A stretch of DNA of 64,000 nt from Thermofilaceae archaeon (lineage in GTDB: Archaea; Thermoproteota; Thermoprotei; Thermofilales; Thermofilaceae): assembly GCA_025057995.1 (NCBI GenBank), contig JANXEW010000001.1, positions 248,001 through 312,000 on the forward strand. The letters are read 5' to 3'. The notes below the pieces were generated by a model, which was given only the letters and a program-made list of their open reading frames with translations, was not told where the DNA came from and did not search any database. The position numbers and the translations under genes are program-made. Below are positions 53,300 to 62,831 of the stretch, in pieces (position 1 is the stretch's first letter; each line of letters opens with the position of its first letter).

Positions 53300-55906
53300 G
53301 TGCACGAGTCCCCTTTAAGCCAGCAAGGCTCTGTTACTGGCTCGAATAGAGGGCAAAGGGGTTTGACGTTTACTGGCAGCAAGGCTTCAGCTGTGTCTTT
53401 TCCCCTTGGTGGAATAGGTACAGGCAGCATAGGTTTAGCGGCTAACGGACGTCTCATCGACTGGGAGATCTTCAACAAGCCTAACAAAGGTGGATTAAAT
53501 GGTTTCACAAGCTTCGTCGTTAAAGCTGAAGCTAATGGAGCCATCATCGACGCTAGGGTTCTCGAAGGTGACCCCCCGCCGCCCTACACGGGTAGCGGTC
53601 GAGGCTTCGGCTTCGGGCTCGAGAGGGAGAGCATGGCCGGGTTACCTCACTTCAGAGATACAGTGTTTGAGGCAACTTTTCCGATTGCTACGATAACGTT
53701 CATGGATGACAGCTTTCCGGGAAAGGTACGGTTGACAGCTTTCAACCCCCTCATACCGCTTGAAGACAAGGATTCAAGTCTACCAGCGGCTTTCTTCGAG
53801 ATAGAGATCGAGAACACGAGCGAGCAAAGGGTAGAGTATACAGTCTGTTTGAACGCTCAAAATCCCTCGCCCCCCGGTAGATGCGTAAACCGGTACGTTG
53901 AAAGCGGCCGCGTCAAGCTCCTAGTACTTTCTCCCCACGGACTAGACGAAAGAGATGTCGCTTACGGGCAACTCGCTGTAGCGACAGACGCTGAGAATGT
54001 AAGCTGTCAAGAGTACTGGTACAGGGGCTCATGGTTTGATAACCTTCAAGTCTTTTGGAGGGACTTCACGACGCCTGGAAAGCTCAAGGAGAGGCGGTAC
54101 CCCGAGCCACAGCTCGGCGTAAGAGATCACGGATCGTTAGCAGCACACGTTCAACTCAATCCGGGCGAGAGGGGCAAGGTTAGATTCCTCATAGCATGGT
54201 ACTATCCAAACTGTCGCAACTACTGGAACCCGGAGTCAGATAAACCTCGCACTTGGAGGAACTATTACGCCACCCTGTTCTCCTCCGTCGAAGAAGTCTT
54301 ACTATACTGTTTCGAAAAGTGGGATTGGTTGTACTCAAAAACAAGGGAGTTCACAGACCTCCTCTTCGCCTCAACTCTCCCCAGCTACGTGGTCGACGCC
54401 GTCTCCTCCAACCTAGCCGTGCTTAAGTCGCCGACGGTCCTAAGACTTGAGGGAGGTGAACTCTACGGTTTCGAAGGCTGCTCGCAAGACTCAGGCTGTT
54501 GTGAAGGATGCTGCGCGCACGTCTGGAGATACTCCATAGCCCCCCTCTACCTTTTCCCGAACCTAGATAAGTCGATGTGGGAGCTCCACCTCAACTACAG
54601 CGTAGACGCCGACGGGAGGATGAGCTTCCGCCTCATGCTCCCACTAGGGAGAAAGTGGCTCTTCCCCCACGCGGCAGTGGACGGCCAGTGCGGTTGCTTG
54701 CTGAGGATTTACGCCCTATGGAGGTCTACTGGCGACGACGAGTGGCTTAGGGACGTTTGGCCGGTAGTCAAAAAGATGGTTGAGTACGCTTGGGCGGAGG
54801 CTAACGTGGACGCTTGGGACAGGGATAGAGACGGGGTTCTCGAGGGCAGGCAACATAACACATTCGACCTCGAGCTCTTCGGACCTAACGCGTGGCTCAC
54901 TGGATGGTACCTTTGTGCGTTGAAAGCAGCATCCGAGATCGCGAAGCACGTCGGCGACCAGACCTTTGGAATCTACGAAGAGTTGTTTAAGAAGGGTAAG
55001 AAGTGGGTTGAAGAGAACCTTTTCAACGGGGAGTTTTTCGTACAATCTATCGACCTCAAGAATAGACGGCTGTTAGAGAGTTTTTCGCAAGATGATCCGG
55101 GAGTCGTGGAAGCCTACTGGGATGAAGAGCTCGGGGAGCTTAAATACCAGCTGGGTGGCGGGTGCTTCATAGCTCAAGTAGAAGCCCAGTTCTTTGCAAA
55201 CCTCTTTAAACTGGGAGAACTTCTGGACGAAAGCAAGGTGATAAGTACTCTATCGTCAATCTACAGGTACAACTTCGTTGAGACTCGGAGATACTTTAAC
55301 CCTTGCAGGATATACGCAGTGGACGGCGAGAAAGGCGTAGTAAATTGTACTTGGCCTAAGGGCAGGAGACCGGCCATCCCAATACCGTACGCCGAAGAGG
55401 TTTGGACCGGCCTCGAGTACATCGTCGCAGCCCACATGGTTACGGAGGGGATGGTTGAACAGGGTCTTGAAATCGTAAAAGCCGTTAGGGACAGGTACGA
55501 CGGAGTGAAAAGGAACCCTTGGAGTGAAATAGAGTGCGGCAGTAACTATGCGAGGTCTCTCTCATCTTATTCTCTACTAATAGCTTTAAGCGGGTTCGAC
55601 TGGGATGGGAGGAACGGGTCGCTTACCTTCAATCCTAAGATAAGTGGTAACGGAGAGTTTTCAACCTTCTGGTGTTGTAACACCGCATGGGGTTTCTTCC
55701 GTTCGACGAGTGATTTCTCCGAGTTGAGCGTCCGCCACGGTAGACTAAATTTGAAAACTTTGCACTTCAACATCCCGTCCTCAAGAACAATTAAAAGCGT
55801 CCAAGTAAATGGTAAACGAGTCGAGTACACGATTGAAGGTTTCTCAGTCAAGTTCCCTGAGGAACTGTCGTTGAGAGAAGGTGACGTGCTTCGCTTGGAA
55901 CACTAG
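53300..55906 (+). CDS. GH116 beta-glucosidase (GBA2/DUF608-like)
   Basis: An 868-residue glycoside hydrolase. The N-terminal beta-sandwich domain carries PLGGIGTGSIGLAANGRLIDW; the (alpha/alpha)6 barrel starts near residue 370. The nucleophile region is YGFEGCSQDSGCCEGC followed by AHVWRYS, and the acid/base Asp lies in HNTFDLELFGPNAWLTGWYL, as in the archaeal GH116 enzymes. Likely cleaves beta-glucosides or beta-xylosides inside the cell, as no signal peptide is seen. GTG start; TATA-like GATAATTGA near 53269-53277. Confidence 0.93.
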   Translation: MHESPLSQQGSVTGSNRGQRGLTFTGSKASAVSFPLGGIGTGSIGLAANGRLIDWEIFNKPNKGGLNGFTSFVVKAEANGAIIDARVLEGDPPPPYTGSGRGFGFGLERESMAGLPHFRDTVFEATFPIATITFMDDSFPGKVRLTAFNPLIPLEDKDSSLPAAFFEIEIENTSEQRVEYTVCLNAQNPSPPGRCVNRYVESGRVKLLVLSPHGLDERDVAYGQLAVATDAENVSCQEYWYRGSWFDNLQVFWRDFTTPGKLKERRYPEPQLGVRDHGSLAAHVQLNPGERGKVRFLIAWYYPNCRNYWNPESDKPRTWRNYYATLFSSVEEVLLYCFEKWDWLYSKTREFTDLLFASTLPSYVVDAVSSNLAVLKSPTVLRLEGGELYGFEGCSQDSGCCEGCCAHVWRYSIAPLYLFPNLDKSMWELHLNYSVDADGRMSFRLMLPLGRKWLFPHAAVDGQCGCLLRIYALWRSTGDDEWLRDVWPVVKKMVEYAWAEANVDAWDRDRDGVLEGRQHNTFDLELFGPNAWLTGWYLCALKAASEIAKHVGDQTFGIYEELFKKGKKWVEENLFNGEFFVQSIDLKNRRLLESFSQDDPGVVEAYWDEELGELKYQLGGGCFIAQVEAQFFANLFKLGELLDESKVISTLSSIYRYNFVETRRYFNPCRIYAVDGEKGVVNCTWPKGRRPAIPIPYAEEVWTGLEYIVAAHMVTEGMVEQGLEIVKAVRDRYDGVKRNPWSEIECGSNYARSLSSYSLLIALSGFDWDGRNGSLTFNPKISGNGEFSTFWCCNTAWGFFRSTSDFSELSVRHGRLNLKTLHFNIPSSRTIKSVQVNGKRVEYTIEGFSVKFPEELSLREGDVLRLEH

Positions 55907-55969
55907 AGATGCAAAAAGTTAACTAGAAGATACTAGATGTTAATCACGAGAAAAATTTATGAGACTTAA

Positions 55970-56719
55970 GTGAAAATCTTCCCGATGATAATCTTCGAAA
56001 GAGGTGAGCATAAGGCTGTCGTTTTCAGAGGCTACACTCCTCCCGGCCACGTTCAAGCAAACCAGTTCCTCATAGTCGACTCGGGTCAAGGGCTTCTCGC
56101 TGACCCGGGTGGGAGAGTCGTCTTCAACAAGCTGATAGCGGAGATGTCGAAGTTTGTTCCACCGCCCCGCGTCAAATACCTTTTCTTCTCCCACCAGGAT
56201 CCCGACATACTGGGCGCTGCAGCTGTCTGGTATACGGGGTTGGAGAACGCGAAGATACTGTTACCTGACGTCTGGCTCCGCTTCCTACCCCACTCTTTCC
56301 ACCATAGCATAGACTTGGAGGGTAGGGTCCTAGGGATCCCGGAAGAGGGGCTAAACGTTAAGCTTGGAGAGTGCGAGCTTCAACTGATACCGGCACACTT
56401 CCTCCACTCTCCGGGAAACTTCCAGATATACGACCCGTGCCTTAAGCTCCTTTACAGCGGCGACCTCTTCGCATCACTCTTTCCCAGCAACGTGGACTAT
56501 GATGTCGCTGAGAGCTTCGAGTCCCACGTCCGGTACATGGAGTTCTTCCATAGAAGATACATACCCTCCCAGCGAGCCGTGCAAAGGTGGTTACAGAAGG
56601 TCAAAGACCTTGAAATCGAGGCCGTTGTACCACAACACGGTGCTATAATAAAAGGTGAAGAGAACGTTAAAAAGAGTATTAACTGGGTTAGCGGGATTAA
56701 AGGCTACTTAGATGATTAA
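55970..56719 (+). CDS. Stand-alone flavodiiron-type metallo-beta-lactamase (ODP) protein
   Basis: A 249-residue MBL-fold protein like the diiron half of FprA flavoproteins, with no flavodoxin domain. QANQFLIVDSGQGLLADPGG opens the fold; probable ligands are FFSHQDPDILGA (HxxxD), PAHFLHSPGN (His), YSGDLFAS (Asp) and VVPQHGAII (His). It may reduce O2 or NO with a partner, or sense oxygen. A start at ATG 55985 fits an AT-rich TATA-like run near 55955 better than GTG 55970. It converges with tldE across 30 bp. Confidence 0.82.
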   Translation: MKIFPMIIFERGEHKAVVFRGYTPPGHVQANQFLIVDSGQGLLADPGGRVVFNKLIAEMSKFVPPPRVKYLFFSHQDPDILGAAAVWYTGLENAKILLPDVWLRFLPHSFHHSIDLEGRVLGIPEEGLNVKLGECELQLIPAHFLHSPGNFQIYDPCLKLLYSGDLFASLFPSNVDYDVAESFESHVRYMEFFHRRYIPSQRAVQRWLQKVKDLEIEAVVPQHGAIIKGEENVKKSINWVSGIKGYLDD

Positions 56720-56749
56720 GCAAAAATAAAATTTAAAATTGTTTGATTT

Positions 56750-58087
56750 CTAAACAAATGGTCTAGAAATCCCTATATTTCTAGCCAATATGTAAGGTGC
56801 TCTAACTGCAGGGTTTACCTCCCACCAACTGATATCGTACACTTCCTTACCGAGTAATTCGATGTTAGAAAGTAGCTTAGGTAGACGGTCAGCTATCCTG
56901 ACCCGTGTTACCGGGTACTTGACTTCCCCGTTTTCAACGTAGAACGCAGCGTCTCTCGCAATCGTAGAGAAGATGCCTTCCACGTAGTTCTGTAGCCGAG
57001 TATACCAGTTGTTCGTGATCACCACGCCCCTCTTCATCTCTTCGATCAACTCGTCAAAGGAAGCATCCCCAGCGTTGACGCTGAGAGTCCAGGCGTGTGG
57101 GAACATGACGCCAGCGTTTCCAGTACTCTGCGCGCCGAACTTAGCCGCTGTCTTAGAATTGTGTAAGAGGGTCTTCAACACACCGTTCTCTATGATAGCC
57201 TTATTCCGCGTCTCCTGAGCCTCGTCATCGAAAGAAGTGGAGCCGAGGAGATCAGGGTTTCTAGGGCTGTCGAACAAACTGAAGTTCTCGCTAGCCACCT
57301 TCGACCCGGGCTCAACTCTAGCGAAAATCGAATTACCCATCAGGACGGCTAGCGCACTAGACATCATGCCCACAAGGTTCACGAGGTTGCCTACAACCAT
57401 AGGGGATAGTAGTACGTCGTAAGCCCCCGGCTCAATCTGCTTCGGTTCTCCCTCTGCTCTCTCAGCGAGCTCGAGAGCGGTTCTAGCCATCTGCTTCGCT
57501 TTATCGAAGGCCAGTCTCCTGCTGCCGTACGACCATTGTCCTGACGACTCGCCCACGAACACCCGAAGGTAGGCTTCAACGCCTGTATAAGCCTCCTCCA
57601 GCTTCGCTCCCCTAGAGTTAGCCAACCCCTTCTCCGTGTACGTTAACGTTAGTGCGCCCGCTACGCGGTCGGCTTTCGACGTCTCCGAGAGGAGAGACTC
57701 GGCTAGAGGTCCCGGGTCCTCCATGGTTTTGAGGACGTTACTGTCCACGAGCCCTTCAAGCTTCTCGATCTCCGCCGGCTCAGGTAAGGGGGCGTACAAC
57801 ATACTCGGCTTCAGTTGTGCCGACGCAGAGATCGCTCTATCGACCAGCCTGTCGACTTGTTCAAAGGTCGTCGGGTGAACTTCGCTCAAAAGGATCTTCC
57901 CTTCCTTCGTCATGTACAACCCGACGGTGAACATGTCCCACCTCTGGACAACGCTAACCTCGCTGTTTGCGAACTTTACCATCACGCTCTTAGTCCTGTA
58001 GACTTGAGCGCTGGCTTCCTCGAAACCACGCTTTAAGATAGCTTGAACCAGCTTCTCAGCAACACCCGAGATTTCGGAACAGGTCAT
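56750..58087 (-). CDS. tldE: TldE/PmbA-like metalloprotease partner subunit
   Basis: A 445-residue TldD/PmbA-family protein without the HExxxH site, so the non-catalytic TldE partner. AKRGFEE-type N-terminus (QAILKRGFEEASAQVYRT), IEPGAYDVLLSPMVVGNLV and FDDEAQETRNKAIIENGVLKTLLHN are family landmarks. TldD/TldE heterodimers degrade unfolded or leader peptides. The ATG shares its A with the TldD stop (TGATG). Confidence 0.92.
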   Translation of the reverse strand: MTCSEISGVAEKLVQAILKRGFEEASAQVYRTKSVMVKFANSEVSVVQRWDMFTVGLYMTKEGKILLSEVHPTTFEQVDRLVDRAISASAQLKPSMLYAPLPEPAEIEKLEGLVDSNVLKTMEDPGPLAESLLSETSKADRVAGALTLTYTEKGLANSRGAKLEEAYTGVEAYLRVFVGESSGQWSYGSRRLAFDKAKQMARTALELAERAEGEPKQIEPGAYDVLLSPMVVGNLVNLVGMMSSALAVLMGNSIFARVEPGSKVASENFSLFDSPRNPDLLGSTSFDDEAQETRNKAIIENGVLKTLLHNSKTAAKFGAQSTGNAGVMFPHAWTLSVNAGDASFDELIEEMKRGVVITNNWYTRLQNYVEGIFSTIARDAAFYVENGEVKYPVTRVRIADRLPKLLSNIELLGKEVYDISWWEVNPAVRAPYILARNIGISRPFV

Positions 58088-59535
58088 CAGCCCACCACCC
58101 CCAACGGGATGTTCCTCAACTTAACGTCTGGTCCCCCAAACCAGACGGGTACACCTTGGCTAGGCTCTCCTTTACCACAAGTACCAGGCTCAAAGCGTAA
58201 CTCCTTCCCAGCAGCTTCTATGCTAGAGTAGAAGCTCTTAGTCGTAACCTCGAGAACAGGGTTGCGGACAGGCTTAGTTAACTCACCCTTCTCGATCAAG
58301 TAGCACTCTAGACCAACGTAACGCTGACCCCACCTTATGTCATCTATGTTCCACTCCATGTAGCTCTTCATATAAACGCCGAGCTTAACGCCTTCTAACA
58401 ACTCTTCGAAAGAATGGTCGCCGGGGGCAAGGTAAGTGTTAGCCATCCTGATTATAGGTTCGCTGTTGTGGTCCATAGCCCTAGCTGCGGCGTTACTGGT
58501 TGTACCCCAAAGGCTAGCGGTCCAACGGTTGTGGAGATGCTCGTTGATCAACCCTTCCTTGTAAAGGTACCGTGCTCTAGCCGGCACCCCTTCGTCGTCG
58601 TACAGGTAGAAACCGTAGCTACCTGGAAGCGTAGGGTCGTCGATTACCGTCGCGTACTTGCCTCCTATACGCTCGCCGATCATCCCGGGTTTTACGAAGC
58701 TCATCCCAGCTTGCGCAGCCTCCCTCCCCCAGATCCTATCAGCTTCACTAGGGTGCCCGCAGCTTTCGTGGACGATGAGTCCGACGATCTCGCTTCCCAC
58801 GATGACGTCTAAGGGACCTTTCGGCGGCTCAATCCCGTTGACGAGTACGTTTTCAAGTTTAGTCGCTTCTTCAGCTGCAGCTTCCGGCACCTTCCACTTA
58901 TCCAGTTGCTCGAGCCCGCCGCTACCGCCGAACGATTGCGAACGTTGGATGGTCCCCTTCTGCGGGTGGAGGAGTACGAAGTTGTAGCCTACGCTTAGCC
59001 TCGGCACCCTGCTGACTATGAATGCTCCATCAGAGTTTATGATCGTCTTCTCCTCAACGTCCTCCGAATATCTGGCTGTAAGCGTCATCATCTTAGTCTC
59101 TTTGACGGAGTCCTTAGCCTTGTCCCAAACTTCAGCCATGTAAGAGATCTTTTCCCCTAGATCCATCCTGTCGAAAGGTTTGACGCATAAGGCCTCGTAC
59201 TTAGCCTTCCCCAGCCTAGCTTCGGAGAACTGTATAGGCTTCTTCATGAACTTCGAATGTACGTTAGCTAGCTTTACAGCCTGCTCTACAGCTTCCCTCA
59301 AGCTATCCCAGTTCAAAGAGCTTGTAGCGGAGAACCCTAAAGCTCCCTTGACGATGACTCTTACACCTATACCTTCCTCAATCGACTCCCCATATCCCAC
59401 GAGTTCGCCGTTACGAGCGAAGAAGGAGGAACTCGTATGCCGGTGGTAGCGGGCTTCAGCGTAAACAGCACCTAGATGAAGAGCGAAGTTTACACCTTTT
59501 TGCAACAAGTCTTCGTGCACTAGACCTCTATCCAT
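58087..59535 (-). CDS. tldD: TldD-family metalloprotease
   Basis: A 482-residue catalytic subunit. The zinc site LIVHESCGHPSEADRI (HExxxH) is followed by a CGKGEPSQGVPVWFGG-type C-terminus with the third-ligand Cys. DVIVGSEIVGLI and LPGSYGFYLYDDEGVPARAR are typical. ATG 59535 is chosen over the track start at 59598, which lies inside the upstream gene and leaves a non-family N-terminus. Operon with tldE and the beta-propeller gene. Confidence 0.95.
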   Translation of the reverse strand: MDRGLVHEDLLQKGVNFALHLGAVYAEARYHRHTSSSFFARNGELVGYGESIEEGIGVRVIVKGALGFSATSSLNWDSLREAVEQAVKLANVHSKFMKKPIQFSEARLGKAKYEALCVKPFDRMDLGEKISYMAEVWDKAKDSVKETKMMTLTARYSEDVEEKTIINSDGAFIVSRVPRLSVGYNFVLLHPQKGTIQRSQSFGGSGGLEQLDKWKVPEAAAEEATKLENVLVNGIEPPKGPLDVIVGSEIVGLIVHESCGHPSEADRIWGREAAQAGMSFVKPGMIGERIGGKYATVIDDPTLPGSYGFYLYDDEGVPARARYLYKEGLINEHLHNRWTASLWGTTSNAAARAMDHNSEPIIRMANTYLAPGDHSFEELLEGVKLGVYMKSYMEWNIDDIRWGQRYVGLECYLIEKGELTKPVRNPVLEVTTKSFYSSIEAAGKELRFEPGTCGKGEPSQGVPVWFGGPDVKLRNIPLGVVG

Positions 59536-59555
59536 CGGAGAATAAAAGTGTAGCG

Positions 59556-60566
59556 TTACAAGTCGCCTAAAATGTCGAGAGGAAGCTTTAGGACGCAACA
59601 GTATGAGGTATTGTAGCTCTGCTTGAGGGGTAACGCAGGAGAGTTACAAGCTATGTACAAGTTCTCACCGTAGATTTCTACGTCGTTGATGTTCAAGGGG
59701 GTCGTGATGATCCTACGCCACTTCCCTTCAACGTGCGCGACAAGCTCCCCGTGGGTCTCAACCACACCCGTACCTGTACCGCTGGCTAGAAAGAGGATGT
59801 CGCCTATCTTCTTCGGTCTTACAGCTATGTTGCTCGCCGCCTCAAACCTCTCCTCGAAGCTGTAAACTTTCCAGAGTTCAAAATTCCTGAAAAAGTAGAC
59901 TCGCCCCTCAAAGTCGGCGACTACAAGGTACCCTTTCAACGAACTTCGCGTACCGGGGGTGTGCGACCTGAAGGCTCCCAGGCTGCTGTAAGCGCGCTCC
60001 TCTACTGATGAGCCTCTCAGAGAGTATACCCGGCTAGGTGGTCTTATGGGTTCACCCTCAAACAAGTAGATTACGCCCCCCTGCTCGCCGATAAGGTAAA
60101 CTCCCTTCCCAGTCTTAAACTGGAAGGATTTGCTCCACTTCTCCCCATCGGTTGTAGACCAAAGCTCGTTGCAACGTCCCGCGTAAAGTGTTCCCCCGAC
60201 GGCGGTTAAAGCTTCAAACAACCCGCCTCCGCCACCTGCGCCGTCAGGGACCTTAAGGACCTCCCTTACGCTGTCTCCATTGTACTCGAGGATTAGACCG
60301 CTTCCGTACGTGCCAGCTCCAACGTAGAGCTTGCCCCGGAAGATCTCGTAACTCCAAGCTGAGAACCCCACCTCCTTCGGCTCGTATATACGCTTCCACT
60401 CTGAACCGTCGTAAGCGTAGAGCCCGCCGGGCCACAACCCTAGTATAAGTTCATCACAGTAGGAGACTAGGATAGAGGCTTCCAGACAACCCCACTGGGA
60501 GAAAACCTTCTCTACAGCCATAAGCTCGTAAGGTTTCCCCGATATTATCTTTAGCGACTGCATCAA
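59556..60566 (-). CDS. Beta-propeller-like hypothetical protein
   Basis: A 336-residue repeat protein of unknown function. Repeated units of about 45-55 residues have the pattern of short beta strands with Trp/Tyr: GLWPGGLYAYDGSEWKRIYE, GRCNELWSTTDGEKWSKSF, HGELVAHVEGKWRRII, a kelch/WD-like propeller. No signal peptide or catalytic motif is seen. It lies 20 bp upstream of tldD, same strand, so it is the first gene of that operon and might be an adaptor for the protease. Divergent from the mutarotase-like gene. Confidence 0.7.
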   Translation of the reverse strand: MMQSLKIISGKPYELMAVEKVFSQWGCLEASILVSYCDELILGLWPGGLYAYDGSEWKRIYEPKEVGFSAWSYEIFRGKLYVGAGTYGSGLILEYNGDSVREVLKVPDGAGGGGGLFEALTAVGGTLYAGRCNELWSTTDGEKWSKSFQFKTGKGVYLIGEQGGVIYLFEGEPIRPPSRVYSLRGSSVEERAYSSLGAFRSHTPGTRSSLKGYLVVADFEGRVYFFRNFELWKVYSFEERFEAASNIAVRPKKIGDILFLASGTGTGVVETHGELVAHVEGKWRRIITTPLNINDVEIYGENLYIACNSPALPLKQSYNTSYCCVLKLPLDILGDL

Positions 60567-60598
60567 GCATTTTTACCTACCTCCAGTCGAAACAAGCG

Positions 60599-61603
60599 AT
60601 GGGAACTGGAAACGTGCAGAAAGTCCTCTCCCGTTACACGGCTACCGTCTCCTTGAGGAGAGGGGGGACAGAAGCTTTGATAGTGGAAAGGGGCGCTAGG
60701 CTTTTGAGTTTGAACATCAACGGAGTCAATCCCTTATGGGTAAACCCATCCCTGGAGAAAGTGCTTTCGACAAGCGGCTGGAACACGGGAGGCCTCAGGT
60801 TGTGGTTTTCTCCGGAGAGGAACTTCTTCTACGAGAAGCCTGAGGTTTTCGAAGGCTGGTTCTGTCCTTCAAGCTTGGATCCAGGTCGCTTTAAGCTAAC
60901 TTACGTCGACTCCTCTAAAGCGGTTTTAGACGGTTCCATGGAGGCGGTCGACTTAAACACCGGTTGGCGGCTGTACTCGCACGTGAGAAGGGAGTTTCAC
61001 TTGACCTCAGAGGATAAGTTGATTGTTAGAGACATAGTTTACGCCGACTACCCTGGTGTCTTCAACCTTTGGGCGTTGGCTCAAGTTGAACCGGGTGCCA
61101 GAGGCACGGTCATAGTGCCGGTTGAAAGAGGCGCTGAACCTGTCCACTACTTTGGGCCTATCCCCAGGGACAGGCTGTACGTGTCGGAGGATCACTTGTC
61201 CTTCAAGATCGACGGAGCCCGCGTCTGTAAACTCGGCGTAAAACCTGAGGATGTACCTTGCGAAGGGCACTCAACTATAGCATATGTAGCTGAAATCGAT
61301 GAAAGATGGGTGCTACTGCTTTTGAGAACGTGTGACGCGCCCAGGGATCAGGAAGAGTGTTTGGATGTAGCTAAAGCTGACCCTAGAGGTCCGAGAGGCT
61401 GTATCCAGTCATATAACTCCGGTCCAGAGGCTGGACCTGAAAGGTTTGGGGAAATTGAGCTTCACTTTAAGCCGGCGGTCGAGGTAGGAGGTCGGAAAGT
61501 GGCGTGGGCCGAGTATGAAATCATCTCCACCTCTGGTACTCGAGATGATGTCCTTGAGAGACTTAAGATGGAGACCGGCTTGAAAGCTCCAAAGCTTTTC
61601 TAA
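60599..61603 (+). CDS. Galactose-mutarotase-like fold protein
   Basis: A 334-residue all-beta protein with the look of the aldose-epimerase superfamily (DUF4380-like): ALIVERGARLLSLNINGVNPLWVNP at the start, WNTGGLRLWFSPERNFFY, HVRREFHLTSEDKLIVRDI and VFNLWALAQVEPGARGTVIV. No confident catalytic His/Glu pair could be read, so it may bind carbohydrate or epimerise an unknown sugar. The Gfo/Idh gene follows after 54 bp. Confidence 0.7.
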   Translation: MGTGNVQKVLSRYTATVSLRRGGTEALIVERGARLLSLNINGVNPLWVNPSLEKVLSTSGWNTGGLRLWFSPERNFFYEKPEVFEGWFCPSSLDPGRFKLTYVDSSKAVLDGSMEAVDLNTGWRLYSHVRREFHLTSEDKLIVRDIVYADYPGVFNLWALAQVEPGARGTVIVPVERGAEPVHYFGPIPRDRLYVSEDHLSFKIDGARVCKLGVKPEDVPCEGHSTIAYVAEIDERWVLLLLRTCDAPRDQEECLDVAKADPRGPRGCIQSYNSGPEAGPERFGEIELHFKPAVEVGGRKVAWAEYEIISTSGTRDDVLERLKMETGLKAPKLF

Positions 61604-61657
61604 CTTCAGCTGTTAACTTACGTTAAACTTTTTTACCATACTCCTCTTAGAGTTTTC

Positions 61658-62647
61658 GTGAAGGTTAAAGTAGGTTTCATCGGGTGCGGAGGGATAGCCC
61701 AGTATCACGCGGAGAGGCTTGTCAAGATGAGCGACGTAGAGCTCGTCGCCTTCAGCGACGTAGCTGTTGAAAGAGCACGGAGTCTAGCATCCAAGTACGG
61801 TGGAAGAGCGTACAGCGATTACAAGGATATGCTTGAGAAGGAGAAGCTGGACGCCTGTTTCATCTGTATCCCGCCCTACGCTCATACAGACCAGGAGCTA
61901 CTCTGCGCCGAGCATGGGGTTCACGTGTTCGTTGAGAAGCCCGTGGCTTTAACCATGGATAAGGCTGTAGAAGTACTAAAGGCTGTCGAGAAAGCCGGTA
62001 TCATAACTCAAGTAGGCTACGTTCGAAGATTCCTCGACTCCTACGACAGTTCGAGAAGCCTTCTCCTCGCTGAAGGGGGGAGAGTAGGGCTCTTCGAAGC
62101 CTGGTGGATCGGAGGAGTCGCCGGAGGTCCTGACCACTGGTGGAGGAGGAGGGAACTCAGCGGGGGTCAGCTTGTAGAACAGTCTACACACCTCGTAGAT
62201 CAAGCGCGATGGATGGTCAACAGCGAGGTTGAAGAAGTCTTCGCCTACTTTGAAACAGAGCTTCTCAACGATTTACCCAGCTTTAACATCGAGTCAGCCT
62301 CTACCGTAGTCATGCGTTTCAAGACGGGGGCAATAGGCTGTATCACGAGCACGTGCGCAGCCCAGCCTGCTGGAATGGACGTGAACTTCCGTTTGATAGC
62401 TAAGAACATGGAGCTAGTGGGAGCGGGGTGGAACGTGATAGTTGTGAAAGGGGAAGAGAAGAAAGTCTTCGAAGCTAGAGTAGACCCGTTCGAGGTTGAA
62501 GATAAGCACTTCATCGACTGCGTTAAATCCGGGTGTGAGACAAAGGTGCCATACCTCGAGGGAGTAAAAGCCTTAGAGATAACGCTAGCCGCGGTAAAAG
62601 CAGCCACGGAAGGTAGATCGGTCCGTCTACCTTTGACAAACTACTAG
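61658..62647 (+). CDS. Gfo/Idh/MocA-family oxidoreductase
   Basis: A 329-residue NAD(P)-dependent sugar dehydrogenase. KVGFIGCGGIAQYHAERL is the Rossmann motif, VHVFVEKPVALTMDKAV has the EKP lysine, and GGQLVEQSTHLVDQARWM the catalytic His motif. Second family member in the window; it groups with the mutarotase-like gene, so both may act on one sugar. GTG start. Confidence 0.93.
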   Translation: MKVKVGFIGCGGIAQYHAERLVKMSDVELVAFSDVAVERARSLASKYGGRAYSDYKDMLEKEKLDACFICIPPYAHTDQELLCAEHGVHVFVEKPVALTMDKAVEVLKAVEKAGIITQVGYVRRFLDSYDSSRSLLLAEGGRVGLFEAWWIGGVAGGPDHWWRRRELSGGQLVEQSTHLVDQARWMVNSEVEEVFAYFETELLNDLPSFNIESASTVVMRFKTGAIGCITSTCAAQPAGMDVNFRLIAKNMELVGAGWNVIVVKGEEKKVFEARVDPFEVEDKHFIDCVKSGCETKVPYLEGVKALEITLAAVKAATEGRSVRLPLTNY

Positions 62648-62797
62648 GATAATAAGTAAGTAAAATCTCACGGGACGAGCAGTCCAAGTCTTTCAGTTCC
62701 TGTACTTCAGTACCCCCTCCCCTAGGTCAATTGGATTAAGGCTTTGAAAACTCTCAACTTCAAGTCTCGAGAGAGAAACTAAAGAAGACGGGAAGCG

Positions 62798-62810
62798 CTA
62801 TAAATTTTAT
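62798..62810 (+). promoter_or_regulatory. TATA box of EVE-domain gene
   Basis: CTATAAATTTTAT centred about 28 nt before ATG 62832, one of the best TATA matches in the window. Confidence 0.6.
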
Positions 62811-62831
62811 CTAGCACTTCCAATAACTTGT

